A stretch of DNA of 64,000 bases from Balaenoptera acutorostrata (Eukaryota > Chordata > Mammalia > Artiodactyla > Balaenopteridae), in contig NC_080081.1 in assembly GCF_949987535.1 (NCBI RefSeq), positions 32,838,428 through 32,902,427 of the forward strand. Direction: 5' to 3'. The position numbers and the translations under genes are program-made. Under the pieces are notes generated by a model, which was not told the origin of the DNA, made no database searches, and saw only the letters and a program-made list of their open reading frames with translations. The first letter of the stretch is position 1, and each line of letters starts with the position of its first letter. Below are positions 11,605 through 22,775 of the stretch, piece after piece.

Positions 11605-12140
11605 AGCTATTTAAAACCCTTCTATGACTTTCATATTATTCAGAATAGAGTTTAAAATTCTTCTCATAGTGTGTTTCCTCTTGAAAATTCCCCAGAATTT
11701 TCTAACTCATCTCTCAATGCTTCCATCTCTTCACATCTTAATTCGCTGAATTGCTCACATGCCTCTAAGCTTGCTACACATTCTCTAACCCTCTGGATTT
11801 TGCATGTGTTTTTCTCTTGGCCTGGCCTACTCGCGCCACAGCTTTACTGAACTGATTCCCACTAGTCCCTCAGGGCTGGGCTCAGACGTCCCCTCTTTCA
11901 GGAAGTCTTCCTAGACTCCAGGACAGTATTAGACAGGCCCCTATGTGCTATCCATCTCTGGTCCTATCATATCACACTAAAATGTAACTATCTGGATACC
12001 TGTCTGTTTCTACCACTAGATTATAAGTGATTTGGGGGAATAGATGGGGTCTTAATTATGTGCAGACTTACATGGACTTATGTCCACAGTGCCTAACCTA
12101 TTGCTTGGCAGATAGAAGGAAATAATAAATAATTATAGAG
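11605..12140 (+). mobile_element. LINE-2 3' end, sense
   Basis: The L2 pattern is clear: 'tctatgactttcatattatt' with 'cagaatagagttta', 'ctcagggctgggctcagac', 'tctttcaggaagtcttcc', 'actagattataagt' and the terminal 'cagtgcctaacctattgctt'. This is the end of the reverse transcriptase ORF plus the short 3' UTR of an ancient L2 copy. Confidence 0.85.
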
Positions 12141-12285
12141 TTAAAGAGTGTATAGTTTCCTGACTCAGAAAATTTGACTCATGTTTCCTCTATGGACAGA
12201 ACTGCCTTCTTACTTTAGAGTATATTCATGAGCAGATAAAAGTTTGCTCTAAGTCATCTTTTCTGGTATAATAAATATATTACCG

Positions 12286-12410
12286 GGAATTCCCTGGTGA
12301 TTCAATGGTTATGACTCAGTGCTTTCACTGATGTGGGCCCGGGTTCGATCTCTGGTTGGGGAATTAAGATCTCACAAGGCACCTGGCGTGACCAAAAAAA
12401 TAAAATTAAA
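12286..12410 (+). mobile_element. tRNA-related SINE head (CHR group)
   Basis: It starts with 'gggaattccctggtgattca', has a B-box-like 'gggttcgatctctgg' and ends with 'gaccaaaaaaataaaatt'. Only the tRNA-like part and a tail are present, as in the short CHR-related SINEs of cetartiodactyls. The tail has expanded into a microsatellite. Confidence 0.8.
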
Positions 12411-12412
12411 AA

Positions 12413-12490
12413 AATATATATATATATAGATAGATAGATATAGATATAGATATAGATATAGATATAGACATAGATATAGATAGATAGATA
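12413..12490. repeat. (TA)n / (TAGA/TATAGA)n microsatellite
   Basis: About 78 bases of TA, GATA and TAGATA units grow directly out of the A-rich tail of the SINE before it. Compound tails of this kind are common sites of length variation. Confidence 0.95.
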
Positions 12491-12589
12491 ACCTTAAGGC
12501 TCTTAAATAATTCTCCTTTCTCCCCTCAGCACTCCTTGGTTCCTAGTGTCTTGACCATCTACCAAGAACCGTACAAAAGGTACAATCTT

Positions 12590-12857
12590 CCAGTTATAAA
12601 ATAAGTAATCCTAGGGATATGTAATGTATAGCATGGTGACTACAGTTAATAATACTGTATTGAATAATTGCTAAGAGAGTAGATCTTAAAAGTTCTCATC
12701 ACAAGAAAAAAAATTGGTAACTATCTGTGGTGGTGGATGTGAATGAAACTTATTGTGGTGATCATTTAGTAAAATATACAAATATTGAATCATTATGTTG
12801 TACACCTGAAACTAATATAATGTTATAAGTCAATTATATCTCAATTTAAAAAAAAAA
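12590..12857 (+). mobile_element. LINE-1 3' UTR, sense
   Basis: L1MA-like 3' end: 'gtatagcatggtgactacag', 'aagagagtagatcttaaa', 'gttgtacacctgaaacta' and a final A run at 12847-12857. It is 5'-truncated to the UTR. Confidence 0.85.
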
Positions 12858-13104
12858 GGACTATTCAGTTTCTGCCATAATGTAGGGAAACTTTTCTTCC
12901 TACCTGTGGTAGCTTGACCGTGAGGCTCACTGTCCTAAGAAAAAAGAAGTATTGACAATAAAAGGAGTTCTGAGCACTCGGGAGGAGGAGGTGGAAATCC
13001 CATACCCTCTCTTCCAAGAGGGAGTGAGAAAAGGTGCGGCAGAGATAGAGGAAATAAGTAGTCAATGGCCAATGCTTTGTCCTTGGGGCCAAAATCTTGC
13101 AGAG

Positions 13105-13310
13105 TGTATTAATCTATAGCTATGTAACAAATTAGCCCCAAACTTGGTGACTTAAAACAACAAACTTTTATTTCCATGAGTTAGGAATCTGGGCCTTCCT
13201 TTGCTGGGTCCTCTGGCTCCAGGTCAAGATGCTGGTCGAGGATCAGTCATCTGAAGGTTCAGCTGAGGGAGAATCCACTTCCAGGCTCACATACATGGTT
13301 GTTGTAGGAT
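13105..13310 (-). mobile_element. MLT1-like LTR fragment, antisense
   Basis: 'ctatagctatgtaacaaatt', 'ttggtgacttaaaacaacaa' and 'ttttatttccatgagtt' match the end of an MLT1-family LTR in reverse. The rest is missing, and a GT repeat follows. Confidence 0.65.
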
Positions 13311-13326
13311 ACAAGGGATTTGTATT

Positions 13327-13328
<2 letters not shown>

Positions 13329-13362
<34 letters not shown>
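13329..13362 (+). repeat. (GT)n microsatellite
   Basis: About 17 uninterrupted GT units, likely to vary in length between individuals. Confidence 0.97.
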
Positions 13363-13364
<2 letters not shown>

Positions 13365-13369
13365 GTGCA

Positions 13370-13525
13370 GGCTGTGGTATTCACTGGGAAAGTCGAAGTA
13401 GGCCTCACTGAGAAGATGAAACTTAAGCAAAGAAGTAAGGGAGATGAGGGAGTGCCAAGGACATATCTGGGGAAAGTACATTTTAGGCAGAGGAAACAAC
13501 TAAGGCTTAAAGACAGGAGTCATTA
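13370..13525 (-). mobile_element. LINE-2 fragment, antisense
   Basis: 'ggcctcactgagaagatgaa' and 'attttaggcagaggaaacaa' match the antisense form of the L2 3' region ('cattccaggcagagggaaca' in better copies). Short and diverged. Confidence 0.6.
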
Positions 13526-13646
13526 TAAATATATATATTTAAATTTATATATTTGTATTTTTATAACTATATATAAGACAGGAGTCATTTATATACATAC
13601 ATATGTGTGTATGTATGTGTATATATGTGTGTGTGTGTGTGTATAT
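13526..13646. repeat. AT-rich and (TATG/TG)n low-complexity tract
   Basis: TATA-rich DNA is followed by TACA, TATG and TG units. The 14-mer agacaggagtcatt occurs at about 13512 and again at about 13576, so a short tandem duplication lies within the tract. Confidence 0.85.
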
Positions 13647-13859
13647 GCAGCCATTGAACATGCTCTAACCCACAAATAATTGTGATTTATTGGGTCTAGT
13701 GTTAGAAATGTCCTTCTGTATACAAGGCATACAGAAAGGCAAACATGGAATAGCAAATCTTTCTAAAGTCTCAGTAATGACAATGGGTTGTTTAAAATAT
13801 AGAAGTGTGTATTTCAATGAAGAATAATATAGACTGTGATACCAAACTTGGAGGGAAAA

Positions 13860-14250
13860 TGTCTTAGTCAGAATAGGCTAGGTAAGTCTGCATTAACAAC
13901 AAATCTTGAAATCTCAATGGCTTATTGCAAAAAAAGAAAAAAAAAATTCTTCTTCATACAAAAGGATGCTTCCATCCCACCAGGACAGGTCCCTTCAAAT
14001 AATGGCTCAGTGATGGAGGCAGTTTTCATTTTATGGTTCTGCCATCTTGATATGGAGCGTCTACGAACTTTCCAGAGCAGGCAAAAAGAGAGTACTTGGA
14101 AAACTCACAATATTTTAATCCTTGTCCTAGAAGTGACTCCTGTTACTTATGCTTAAGCTCATTGGCCAGAAATAGTCACGTGTCCCAACTTAACCACGAG
14201 GGACATTGAAAAATGCATTCTTTCTGTGTGCTCAGGTTAAGGGAAAGGCA
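13860..14250 (-). repeat. Ancient interspersed repeat, family uncertain
   Basis: 'gtcttagtcagaataggcta', 'gaaatctcaatggcttattg' and 'cattggccagaaatagtcac' followed by 'ccaacttaaccac' match a dispersed mammalian repeat that I know by pattern but cannot name with certainty (probably an LTR-type element in reverse). An A-rich insertion lies at 13928-13949. Confidence 0.45.
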
Positions 14251-14740
14251 TGGGCATAGTGAAAAAAGCATTGTCTCTGATAGAGAAGAGAATAAATCAG
14301 ACAGTGTTTGAGTTCGTAGCACTGCTGGTCAGGTTAACCTTAAGTCCTGAATGGGAATAATTCTAACCAGCTTTCAAGAGATACGTTTTGAAATAAAAGT
14401 GTTTTTTTTTCCTTTGTTTTGTTATTTAACTTTCTAGGTTTCTTGCTTCCTTCTTCCTCTAATTCTAATGAAATCTTTTGGCCATTGATGGCTCATTTTC
14501 CCTCCTCCCAAAGGTACTGAGCACACAATCCACAATCAACAAATTCACAAACTTATTGACTGAAGGGACAAAAAAACTTTAAACTCAATCAATCCTGACA
14601 CTTGTTAGTTTTATTAAAGATTTGATGAGGAAAGAGATAAAAGAATAAATGAGTAGAAAGTTCTGCTAACAACCAACAACTTAATTTATTCATCTTTCAT
14701 GCTCCCCCAAAGTAGCCATAATTAAGGGTTGACGATATCA
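14251..14740. other. Unassigned sequence
   Basis: AT-rich with no recognised gene or repeat. Confidence 0.4.
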
Positions 14741-14744
14741 TCAC

Positions 14745-14970
14745 CTATAATAATAACCTCGATTTGTATCTTCCTTTCAACTTTGCAAAGTGTGCTACAT
14801 CTATTATCTCACTATATCCTCACACCTGTGAAGACAGCAAAGCAGGCATTATCCCTATTTTGCAGATTAGAGAATTAAAACGCAGCAATGTTAAGTGAGC
14901 TGCCTGAGATCCAAGACAGGTCCTGATGTCACCGGAAACCAGATCGCCTCCCTTCCTGTGCTATGCTTTT
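14745..14970 (-). repeat. MIR SINE, antisense
   Basis: 'attatctcactatatcctca', 'attatccctattttgcagat' and 'gttaagtgagctgcctga' are the reverse of the MIR core ('attttacagatgaggaaact' and so on in less diverged copies). Confidence 0.75.
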
Positions 14971-15164
14971 CCCCCACTAGAACATAGAGGTGTCTGCAAA
15001 TGGTGATCCATAGAGGCAAGAAAACGTCTCCTTTTTAACCTTCTACATGGAGAAATCCAAGTTGGCCATAATAATGTAATGAGAGCATAATTTTAAAAAA
15101 CTGCATCGCAATGCATGCCATTCTATAAACTGTTCTGGATGTGAGTGGAATATAAGGTTTAGGA

Positions 15165-15330
15165 AAGTTTTCCTCTTAAGGACCAGATAGTGAATGTTTT
15201 AGGCTTTGCAGTCATATGCTCTCTGTTGCATATTCTTCTTCATTATTTTTTTACTCTAGTTTTAAAATATAAAAAGTCTTTTAGCTCACAGACTGTTCAC
15301 AAAGAGGCCGTGGGATTTGTCCCACAGTCA
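15165..15330 (+). repeat. MER-type DNA transposon relic
   Basis: 'ggaccagatagtgaatgttt' followed by 'taggctttgcagtcatatg' and 'ctctgttgca' is the hallmark of a common hAT-type MER repeat ('gccagatagtaaatatttta' in better copies). I am unsure of the subfamily. Confidence 0.5.
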
Positions 15331-15922
15331 CTGTGACTATTTGTCCACAGAAGGTTCACAGCGACCACGCAACTGACAACTGCACCGTAAACTTGCTGTC
15401 GTTGCCTAGGGTGACCTGCTGGGCAGTTTTCTTTAAGGTCACGAATTACCCACTTTTAGGTGAGATAAGCCACTTTTTCTCTGAGTTTCTTGCTCTGCCA
15501 GGTGACATGCAGCGTGCCCCCTCTGGGGCATTGCTGGATCTGTGACTTGGTTTTGTGAACTATGTTTTCACCTCCCCTCGCAGTTGGGGGCCATGGGACG
15601 TGATGTTCCCTTCCTTCTCTAGAGAGCTGAACTTCTGCTGCACGTTTGCTTATGTTGGGCATCTCCAAAGTGCCCCTCCCACCTCATTTTATAAACTTGT
15701 GCCTTATTTATCCTCTTCATTGTCTCTTGTGAAAGCCAAAGAGGGTGGAGTTTGGGGTATCTAGGAGGTTAGTCAAGGGCATTGACATAACCCAGGTGAT
15801 CATTAGAGGCCAGAGAGCCTTTTAGAAATTACTAATCTCAGGCGATCTAGGCATGCCTGCCTGCATGAACTGCATTAATGCTCAAATGCTCTGCTATGGA
15901 AATCCATCATTTTTTATACGTC
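15331..15922. other. Unassigned sequence
   Basis: Moderate GC with no recognised repeat. Open frames of about 70 codons lie on both strands at 15333-15764 and look like chance. Confidence 0.4.
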
Positions 15923-15939
15923 TCCTAATGATTTTTAAA
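15923..15939. repeat. Target-site duplication, left copy
   Basis: The sequence tcctaatgatttttaaa is repeated at 16293-16309 and flanks the L1 insertion between the two copies. Confidence 0.9.
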
Positions 15940-16292
15940 ATTTTTTTTATTTTTTATATAAAAAAGAATATTTTATGGCCTAGATTATGGGCTTTCTTGG
16001 TAAATATTTTGTGTGAACTTTATTTTTTTTAACATCTTTATTGGAGTATTATTGCTTTACAGTGGTGTGTTAGTTTCTGCTGTATATAAAAGTGCATCAA
16101 CTGTACGTATACATATATCCCCATATCCCCTCCCTCTTGCGTCTCCCTCCCACTCTCCCTATCCCACCCCTCTAGGTGGTCACAAAACACCAAGCTGATC
16201 TCCCTGTGCTATGCGGCTGCTTCCCACTAGCTACCTATTTTACATTTGGTAGTGTATATATTTCCATGCCACTCTCTCACTTTGTCCCAGCT
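15940..16292 (-). mobile_element. Young LINE-1 3' end with a 3' transduction
   Basis: Bases 16026-16292 are the antisense 3' UTR of a young cetartiodactyl L1 ('catctttattggagtattat', 'ccctccctcttgcgtctccc', 'ctaggtggtcacaaa', 'gctatgcggctgcttcccac'). In the sense direction the L1 ends in an AATAAA signal and a short A run (the T run at 16022-16030). About 75 bases of non-L1 sequence follow (15960-16020), then a second A-rich tail (15940-15958). All of this lies inside one pair of target-site duplications, so the extra piece arrived with the L1. Confidence 0.88.
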
Positions 16293-16309
16293 TCCTAATG
16301 ATTTTTAAA
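16293..16309. repeat. Target-site duplication, right copy
   Basis: This matches 15923-15939. In the L1 sense direction the site reads TT|AAAAA, a normal L1 endonuclease target. Confidence 0.9.
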
Positions 16310-16339
16310 TTTTGGCTAATTTTTTTCTAGGCAGAACAT

Positions 16340-17640
16340 GCTTTGTTCATTCAACAGAAGTCTTCAATCCACCGTCAGTCAGGCACTGTATTCGGTGCTG
16401 GGGCACAAAGAGAATTGAAACGTGGTATCAAGGAGCTTACATCTTTGAAAGAAATAGAGGCATACGTGGGCTGTTAAAATACAGAATAAGTACAAATATA
16501 GAGCTTTGCATGGGGAGCCGGAAGAACATGGAAAGAGTCTTAATTCTTCATGGGGAAGAAACAGCTAGGGAAGATGTCAGAAAGGAAGTGATGTCTGAGC
16601 TGAGTAGAAGAGAGAATGAGAAAAATGGTCAAGACAGAGGGGATAATGTGTACAGAGGTGTGACAGAGGATGGTGAGATCGGGAACTATCTAGAGCTTAA
16701 TGTGCCTTGTGCATGTGGTGTCTGTGAAGGAGGGATGGCTGGTCAGGTACAAAAGTAGAGATGTGTCAGCATGTACTCCATGCTCCAGTGAAAAGTGTGT
16801 TAACCCTGAAGGCAATGGTGAGCAATTGCGGCAAAACAGCGTCACCATAAGGTGTGTGGTTTTGAAAGCCCTCTTCGGCTGTGATGTGGAGGTCCAGCTG
16901 ATGAAATCTAAGTCTGCAGCGGGAGGTAATTACAGTTGTCCAGCAAAAGATGATCAATGTCAGTGTTATGGCAATAACCAAGGGTGTGGCGAAAGGGAAC
17001 AGGTTCAAGAGATGATTAGGAAACAGCAGCACTTGGTGATTGATTGTGAGTGTGAAATAGGGAAAGATCCAGAACAATCCTCAGGTTAATGTCTTGGAAA
17101 CTGGGAAACGATGCTGTAATCCAACAACACTGGAAACGCTGAGAGGAGCAAGGAGGAAATTAGGAGGCCAGATGATTCATTCCATTTTAGACATGCCAGA
17201 TCCAAAAATCCTCTGGGATGTGCAAGTGGGGATGCTCAACATACAGTAGGAAAAACTGGTGTGAAGGTCAGGGAGAGTGGCTCGGCTGGATATATTTGGG
17301 AAACGTCAGTAACTAGTTGTTGGCTGAGGCCAGGGGTTTAGATGTGATTGTCCAAGGACAATTTGGAGCTTGAGAAATCAACAGGAGCAAGGATAAAACA
17401 CCGAGGAGCCTCAGCTTTTTAAGATGCAAGAAGAGCCTGCAATAGCATTAGGGGATCCGGAAGGAAGGGTTAGAGAGAGAGGAATGTAATTGGAACTGTG
17501 TGCCATTACGGAAGGCAGGATTGGAGAGAGTTTGAATCTAGTGAGATAAGAATAAAAAAAAACATTGATTTTATGTAGAAAACAAGAAGTCACTTATTGA
17601 AAACAATCCAGTAAAATGGTTGGTAGTAGGAGCGAGATTA
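16340..17640 (-). mobile_element. LINE-2, long antisense copy
   Basis: The L2 3' end lies at the low coordinate: 'ttcattcaacagaagtcttc', 'cgtcagtcaggcactgtatt' and 'cggtgctggggcac'. The element then runs for about 1.3 kb towards its 5' side. 'gtgatgtctgagctgagtag' and, further on, 'cacttggtgattgattgtg' and 'ccattttagacatgcc' are antisense equivalents of the L2 reverse transcriptase C-terminal region. Two open frames (16312-16758 and 16700-17089, +) run antisense through this relic and are not genes. Confidence 0.8.
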
Positions 17641-18940
17641 GAGTGATTTGACTAGTGACTTGACTATTAAAGGAGATAATATTGGATGTAAATTCTGTAA
17701 AAACACCTTACTGTAAAGAGGTATGTGAATATAGAGGAGACTTTATTAATGTACAATTAATATATTAATAAATGGACTTGGAACTATTCTTTGAAATAAT
17801 TAATCCCTCAATATTTAATTTCAATGCCTCAGAGATAATAGACCATAGACAATAGAAGCAATAGATTCATGATAGAAGCTACAACAGCCCCTTATCCTCA
17901 ACAGAAATCCTCTCTACAACTCTATCCATCCTCTGCAGGAAACTCATTACCTTAAAAACACTCCTGTCCTTTTACTGAATAACTCTAATTATTAGAGGCC
18001 CTATCAGGATTTTCTGTTTTTTATGTCCTGGGGGTCCTTCGCAGCCCTGGACAGTACACAGACCTTCCTTTCTTTCCTGTGAGCAGACCTCACACACGAC
18101 CCCTGTCACCAGTCACTCTGTTCCCTGGGATCTTCCCATTATTCTTGCCCTGGAGTTTGAGGAGCAAGAAACCGTATCCTTGGCTCTCCTTTACTTGCCC
18201 TTTTCAAAGGTTATCACATAGGCCCTTTGTGATTTCAAGGGTTTGGGAATCCTTCTGCTAGTGACAAAGAAAGAAACATGATTGAAAACAACAACAACAA
18301 ACATGGGAAATTTTCAAAGCTTCAGAAGTCTTAGAATTAAGATCTTTGGTTGATGAGTGAGGTATTAAGTGGACCTCATCCGTCTAGGCCTATATCAGGG
18401 CTCGCTAAGTCACTTCTTTCATATCTCTTCCTCCTAATTCCATGTCCTCGTGTTCATCATGACCTTTCTACCAGGAGGACTCAAAGGTAACGTCAAGCTA
18501 GGTCTAGAGGCCTCCCTTTGTAATGTCTCTGAGAACACACAGGCTAGGTGACCCCCATTCCATTGACCTTACCCCTCAAAGAAATGATCACCTTTGTGTA
18601 TTACCTCACAGTTGTTTCCCTTGTAGAGCTGAAATACAGATCTTCATTCTAAAATACAAACACTTTCCATCCTTCCCAGTTTAATCTCATTTGTTAATTT
18701 GACAATCTTATATTCTTCTGTAAGTCTATAGACCAGAGCAAGACCAAGGAAAAAGGCCTGTGGTGTGAAGGGGAGACCATGTTTCCATATCATATTCAAT
18801 TCACTAATGTGTTTTAGGAAAAGTCATTCACAAGTTATGGACCTACCTCAATATTTGATAATTCAGTTTCCATTTTATCATTGTGTTCATGAGGTATTGT
18901 GAGAAATACTTTGCTGAATCTCAGATACATTATGATGAAA
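17641..18940. other. Unassigned sequence
   Basis: I see nothing that can be named. Bases 17990-18260 are slightly richer in GC, and bases 17690-17830 are very AT-rich. Confidence 0.4.
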
Positions 18941-18944
18941 AGAT

Positions 18945-19203
18945 GGTGTGATGGTTACAAATATGGGATCTGAAGCCAGATATGCTGGTTTTGAACGTGG
19001 TGCTTTGATTTACTAGCTTTGAGACCTTGTGCTAGTTACTTAACCTCTCTTTGCCTCAGATTTCTTATCTATAAAATGAGGGTAATATTAATATCTCATG
19101 GGATTTTCTTATAGAGTTTTCATGAGGATTAGATAAAAATAATCCACATAAAGCATTTAACTGTGTCTGATAGATAGTAAGTATTCAATAAATGTTAGCT
19201 TTT
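18945..19203 (+). repeat. MIR SINE, near full-length
   Basis: All parts are readable in order: a diverged tRNA-like start ('gatctgaagccagatatgct'), the core ('agttacttaacctctctttg', 'ttatctataaaatgagggta') and the LINE-2-like 3' end ('agtattcaataaatgttagc'). Confidence 0.92.
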
Positions 19204-19423
19204 TAAAATGCAAAATGGTAGCTCTCCAGTGGGGCAGGGAGAGAATATTGAATAATCAAAATCTCCGTGTGGGTGATGGGAACAGAGACTATACTTTGGA
19301 AAAACGCTATAGTTGATTCTAACATACCACTCCTTCATCATGGTGAAGAATAAGTGGTATTTAGTTTTCTTCTTTTCAGCTGAATTGTCATTAAAATGAA
19401 AAGAAATCTGACTTAATCTGTAT

Positions 19424-19806
19424 GGGCTGAATTGTATCCCCCGAAATTCATCTATTGAAGTTCTAACCCCCCAGTGCCTTAAAACGTGACTGTATTTGGA
19501 CATGGGATCTTAAAGAGGTAATTCCGTTAAAATGAGGTAATTAAGGTAGACCCTAATTAATACAATGGATATCCTTAGAAGAAGAGGAAATTTGAACACT
19601 GACCAGTATGGAGGGTGGACCATATGAAGACACAGGGAGAAGACAGCCATTTGTTAGCCAAAGAGAGAGTTCTCAGAAGAAACCAACCCTGCTAAACCTT
19701 GATTTCAGATTTCTAGGCTCTAGAATTGTGAGGAAAAAAAGTTCTTGTTCTTGACTTATCACCCAGTATATGGTACTTTGTTGTGGCAGCCCTAGCAAAC
19801 TAATCC
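19424..19806 (+). mobile_element. MLT1 LTR (ERVL-MaLR), sense
   Basis: A near-complete LTR: it starts at 'tatgggctgaattgtatccc' and has 'acgtgactgtatttgga', 'tccttagaagaagaggaaat', 'gaagacacagggagaagaca', 'agaaaccaaccctgc' and the end 'ggcagccctagcaaactaat'. No internal sequence lies beside it, so it is a solo LTR. Confidence 0.92.
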
Positions 19807-20311
19807 ATAATCTAATAGAAACATTGATTTCATTCTGGGACTAGGGCATTTTAAAGGGTATCCAATGTTGAGAGCAACCAACATTTCTTATGGATGCTTC
19901 CAGAAATATTCTATATACATTCATATATATCCTTTCTCCTCTCCCCTCCTTTTTTTACCCAAATAGTAACATCATATGAATTCTTTCCTATACTATTATC
20001 CTTTCTTTATAAGAATGCCACAATTTCTTTGCTGGGAATTTCCTTTCCTCATCGAGTCATCTCCCCAACTGAATTCTCTGATTTGGGGATCAGAAGTTTC
20101 TTTTCTCTCAGTTTAAAAAATTATCCTTTAATAGTCTATAGTGTACACCTAACTTGGCATAGTATGGTGACATATTGCTTTTCCCTCTAACCATCAATGG
20201 AAGAAGAAAAGACATTGCCATCCTTGGTAGCAAGAAACACCTTTTGGTTCTTGCAGACCGAATGTAAGATCTGGTTTTGTACAGAGGTTGTGTTTTAATG
20301 TTTTCATAAAA
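19807..20311. other. Unassigned sequence
   Basis: No repeat or exon recognised. A pyrimidine-rich stretch lies at 19930-19960. Confidence 0.4.
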
Positions 20312-20530
20312 GGCAACATGGTGCAATGGAAGAGGTCATGCTTTGGAGTCAGCCAGACTTAAGACCCGGCTCAGCAGCTCTTAAACTGACTCTGACCAAG
20401 TTCCTGACCTCACCTCACTGAGTCTCTATTTCCACATTGAAAAGTGAAACTAACAAATAACTACCTTATAATGTATGTAGAGTGCCTAGTATATCATACT
20501 TGCTTTACAAGTATTGATCCTCTTTGTTTT
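20312..20530 (+). repeat. MIR SINE, sense
   Basis: 'gcaatggaagaggtcatgct', 'ttggagtcagccagactta', 'aagttcctgacctcacctca' and 'gtagagtgcctagtat' follow the MIR order from the tRNA-like part to the 3' end. Confidence 0.8.
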
Positions 20531-20574
20531 AATGCTATTTTACATGTATTACATTTATACTTTCTCACTCTTCT

Positions 20575-20760
20575 TTTTTATAATATTCATTGAGCAAATT
20601 CCAAATCATTATCAATAAACATTTTGTGTTTATCTATTGTTTAGGGGTCTGATCTAGATGGTAAAGATACAAGGAGGGAAAGATATGCCTCTCTTGCTAC
20701 AAGGGGATTATTACCTAATTGAGGAGGAAAACATATCCAAGAACAGTAAGTGGCAGAACC
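20575..20760 (-). mobile_element. LINE-2 3' end, antisense
   Basis: 'attcattgagcaaattccaa' opens in the place of 'tttattgagcacctactatg', and 'gatggtaaagatacaaggag' with 'attacctaattgaggaggaa' follow as in antisense L2. Diverged. Confidence 0.5.
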
Positions 20761-22550
20761 TGGCAGTCATGCTCTGTACTTAGACTAGGAATGAAATAAT
20801 TTAATGATAAAAATAGAAAGAATAGACTTTTACATGAAGGACTCACGTGAAACCTCACTAAATACAAAATGCTGTATTACAATATCTAGTGCTGTTATTC
20901 CAAAATTTTGAGTAGCTTGATATTTAGAAGAGAAGGCAATAAACAGAGAATCAGTGTAATTAAAACAAAAATTCCTACTTATTTTTATTTTATTTTTCTT
21001 AAATGAGGAGTATACTCTAAAGATTGTTATACTGGGATAAAATTAATTTCCTTTCAAAAAGAACTTAAACTACTGCATTTTTATTCTGCTATATAGAATA
21101 TAGGAAAGTTACTATAGATACAGCTTAAATTTGGAGACTTTGTTCCCTCTCACTTGAATTCAATGCAGTAAATATGAAACATAATTAGATAAACAGTTAA
21201 TGGAAATTCATTTCTTGTTGACACAGCTACATTTCTGTAAACTCTTTCTCATTATTGAAATTATTTGTCCAGGGTCTTAAAAAAAACAAAAAACAGCTGA
21301 TGACTAAGACAGTACTTACTAAAACAGGAACTAAATAAACCTGCCTTGACCGCATTCATGAGGTCATTCAATTGAATGATCCTGCATGAAACCTGGAACA
21401 CAAGAGCCCAAATCTCTGAATGTAGCGGGAAAATCAGAGTAGAGAATTTACTGTGGGGTGATTCAAAATTGCATCAGAGAAATAATGATCCACCCTTTAA
21501 TTACTTTCCTTTGTAGTGAGCTTAGATCAGTATCAATGGTTTGTTTTATTCAAGCTCCTTTATTTTTCCTCCTTAAAAAAGACACTATGTGACTATGCAA
21601 GTACAAGAACTAAGAGAAACTCAGAAGCATTTGGCAGGAAAGGTAGAAAGCATGATAAAAGTGACACACATTTGGTCTCTGCAAAGACTTGTGCTGTGGC
21701 AAAAACTTAACAGGTCATCCAGAATAAGAGCCATAATAAGATCATCATCTTTAGTCTAATTTTTATTGAAGTGTGGGAAAATCATGAAGATTATATGAAA
21801 ATGGAAAAATTTGAGGTTATGTACAGATTGGCATTTTTAACTGAATTTTCAGCGTGTCCCTTTGAATGCAGTTATCCAGTAGAGTAGCTTAATTCGTTGC
21901 CACTGTTAATCCTTCTCTGGCTTCTCATTGTTGGTGCCAAGTGTTATTACTATTATTGTTGTTTTATTTTTTGCCAAGGAAAATGAGGAAATGGATATTA
22001 GCTTTTTAAAAACAAAGGATGCTCCAGAAGCAAACCTGTGTTCTCATCCCATGCCACGTTGGAAAGGACATATGGATGTGAAAGAAAACATCCTTTGAGG
22101 GTGGCCTGTGTTGAGGGCACATTGTGATCTGCTAGGGACGTTGCACCTGGTTCCCAACACTGATGCCACAGACAAATAAAACCGCCTACTTGGGTGTGGC
22201 ACCAGACTGAGGCAAGGGCTCCTTTAAATTAGATTCCCTTGAATGGGAAAATTTGTACATGACTTGAAGGACAATCCAGAAACAGCCTAGGTGTTCATAC
22301 CAATGCGATCGTGGACATAATTCCTCCGTGGGATGGCAGGAAAAGTGTCACAGACCTTCTTTAAGGAATTGTGTCTCTGCACCGGGGGTGGGCGGGGGCA
22401 CTCTGTCACCCACAGTGGTGAAGTTGCTTTGAAAAGAGTTATGCTGCCATGTAGCTGGGTCGTGTTGTCCCATCTCATCCCCACCAATGGTAAATTTACA
22501 CAGGGAGTTTCTCTTGTGATTTTGTAGCCTCACTTTTTTCAATCCATTGG
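20761..22550. other. Unassigned sequence, possible conserved non-coding DNA
   Basis: About 1.8 kb with no repeat recognised. Bases 21300-21500 have an even composition and TAAT and ATTGA motifs, as often seen in conserved regulatory DNA, but this is weak evidence. Frames at 22287-22542 lie on both strands over the same bases and look like chance. Confidence 0.4.
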
Positions 22551-22554
22551 TAGG

Positions 22555-22775
22555 TAGTGTAATAAAGAATTATGAACATGGACTTGAGGGGCAGACAGTT
22601 TGGGTTTGAGTCCTGACTTTGATGCTTTTTGATTCTGTTCCTCAGTTCCTCAACACTGCCTTTCTCTTTATATTGTTATGAAGACTAAATAAGATAATTC
22701 TACCAAAAGTGGTAGAATGCAAACTGGCACATAGTAAGTGCTCAGTAAATATAGGCATTTTTATTGTTATTGGTA
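22555..22775 (+). repeat. MIR SINE, sense
   Basis: 'tgaacatggacttgaggggc', 'tgggtttgagtcctgacttt', 'ctggcacatagtaagtgctc' and 'agtaaatataggcatt' follow MIR from the head to the 3' end. Confidence 0.85.

Noticed and set aside
12290..12400. tRNA gene candidates at the SINE heads (12.3, 47.6, 52.8, 58.9 kb)
   Set aside because: Only the A- and B-box-like parts remain; there is no complete tRNA fold, and the flanks show retroposition.
12413..12490. GATA repeats considered as a possible regulatory or CRISPR-like array
   Set aside because: The units are 4-6 bases without spacers, so it is a microsatellite that grew from a SINE tail.
13229..13411. A frame containing a Cys-Val repeat
   Set aside because: The repeat is a translated (GT)n microsatellite.
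16312..17089. Frames of 148 and 129 codons
   Set aside because: They run antisense through a LINE-2 relic; no domain or start context was seen.
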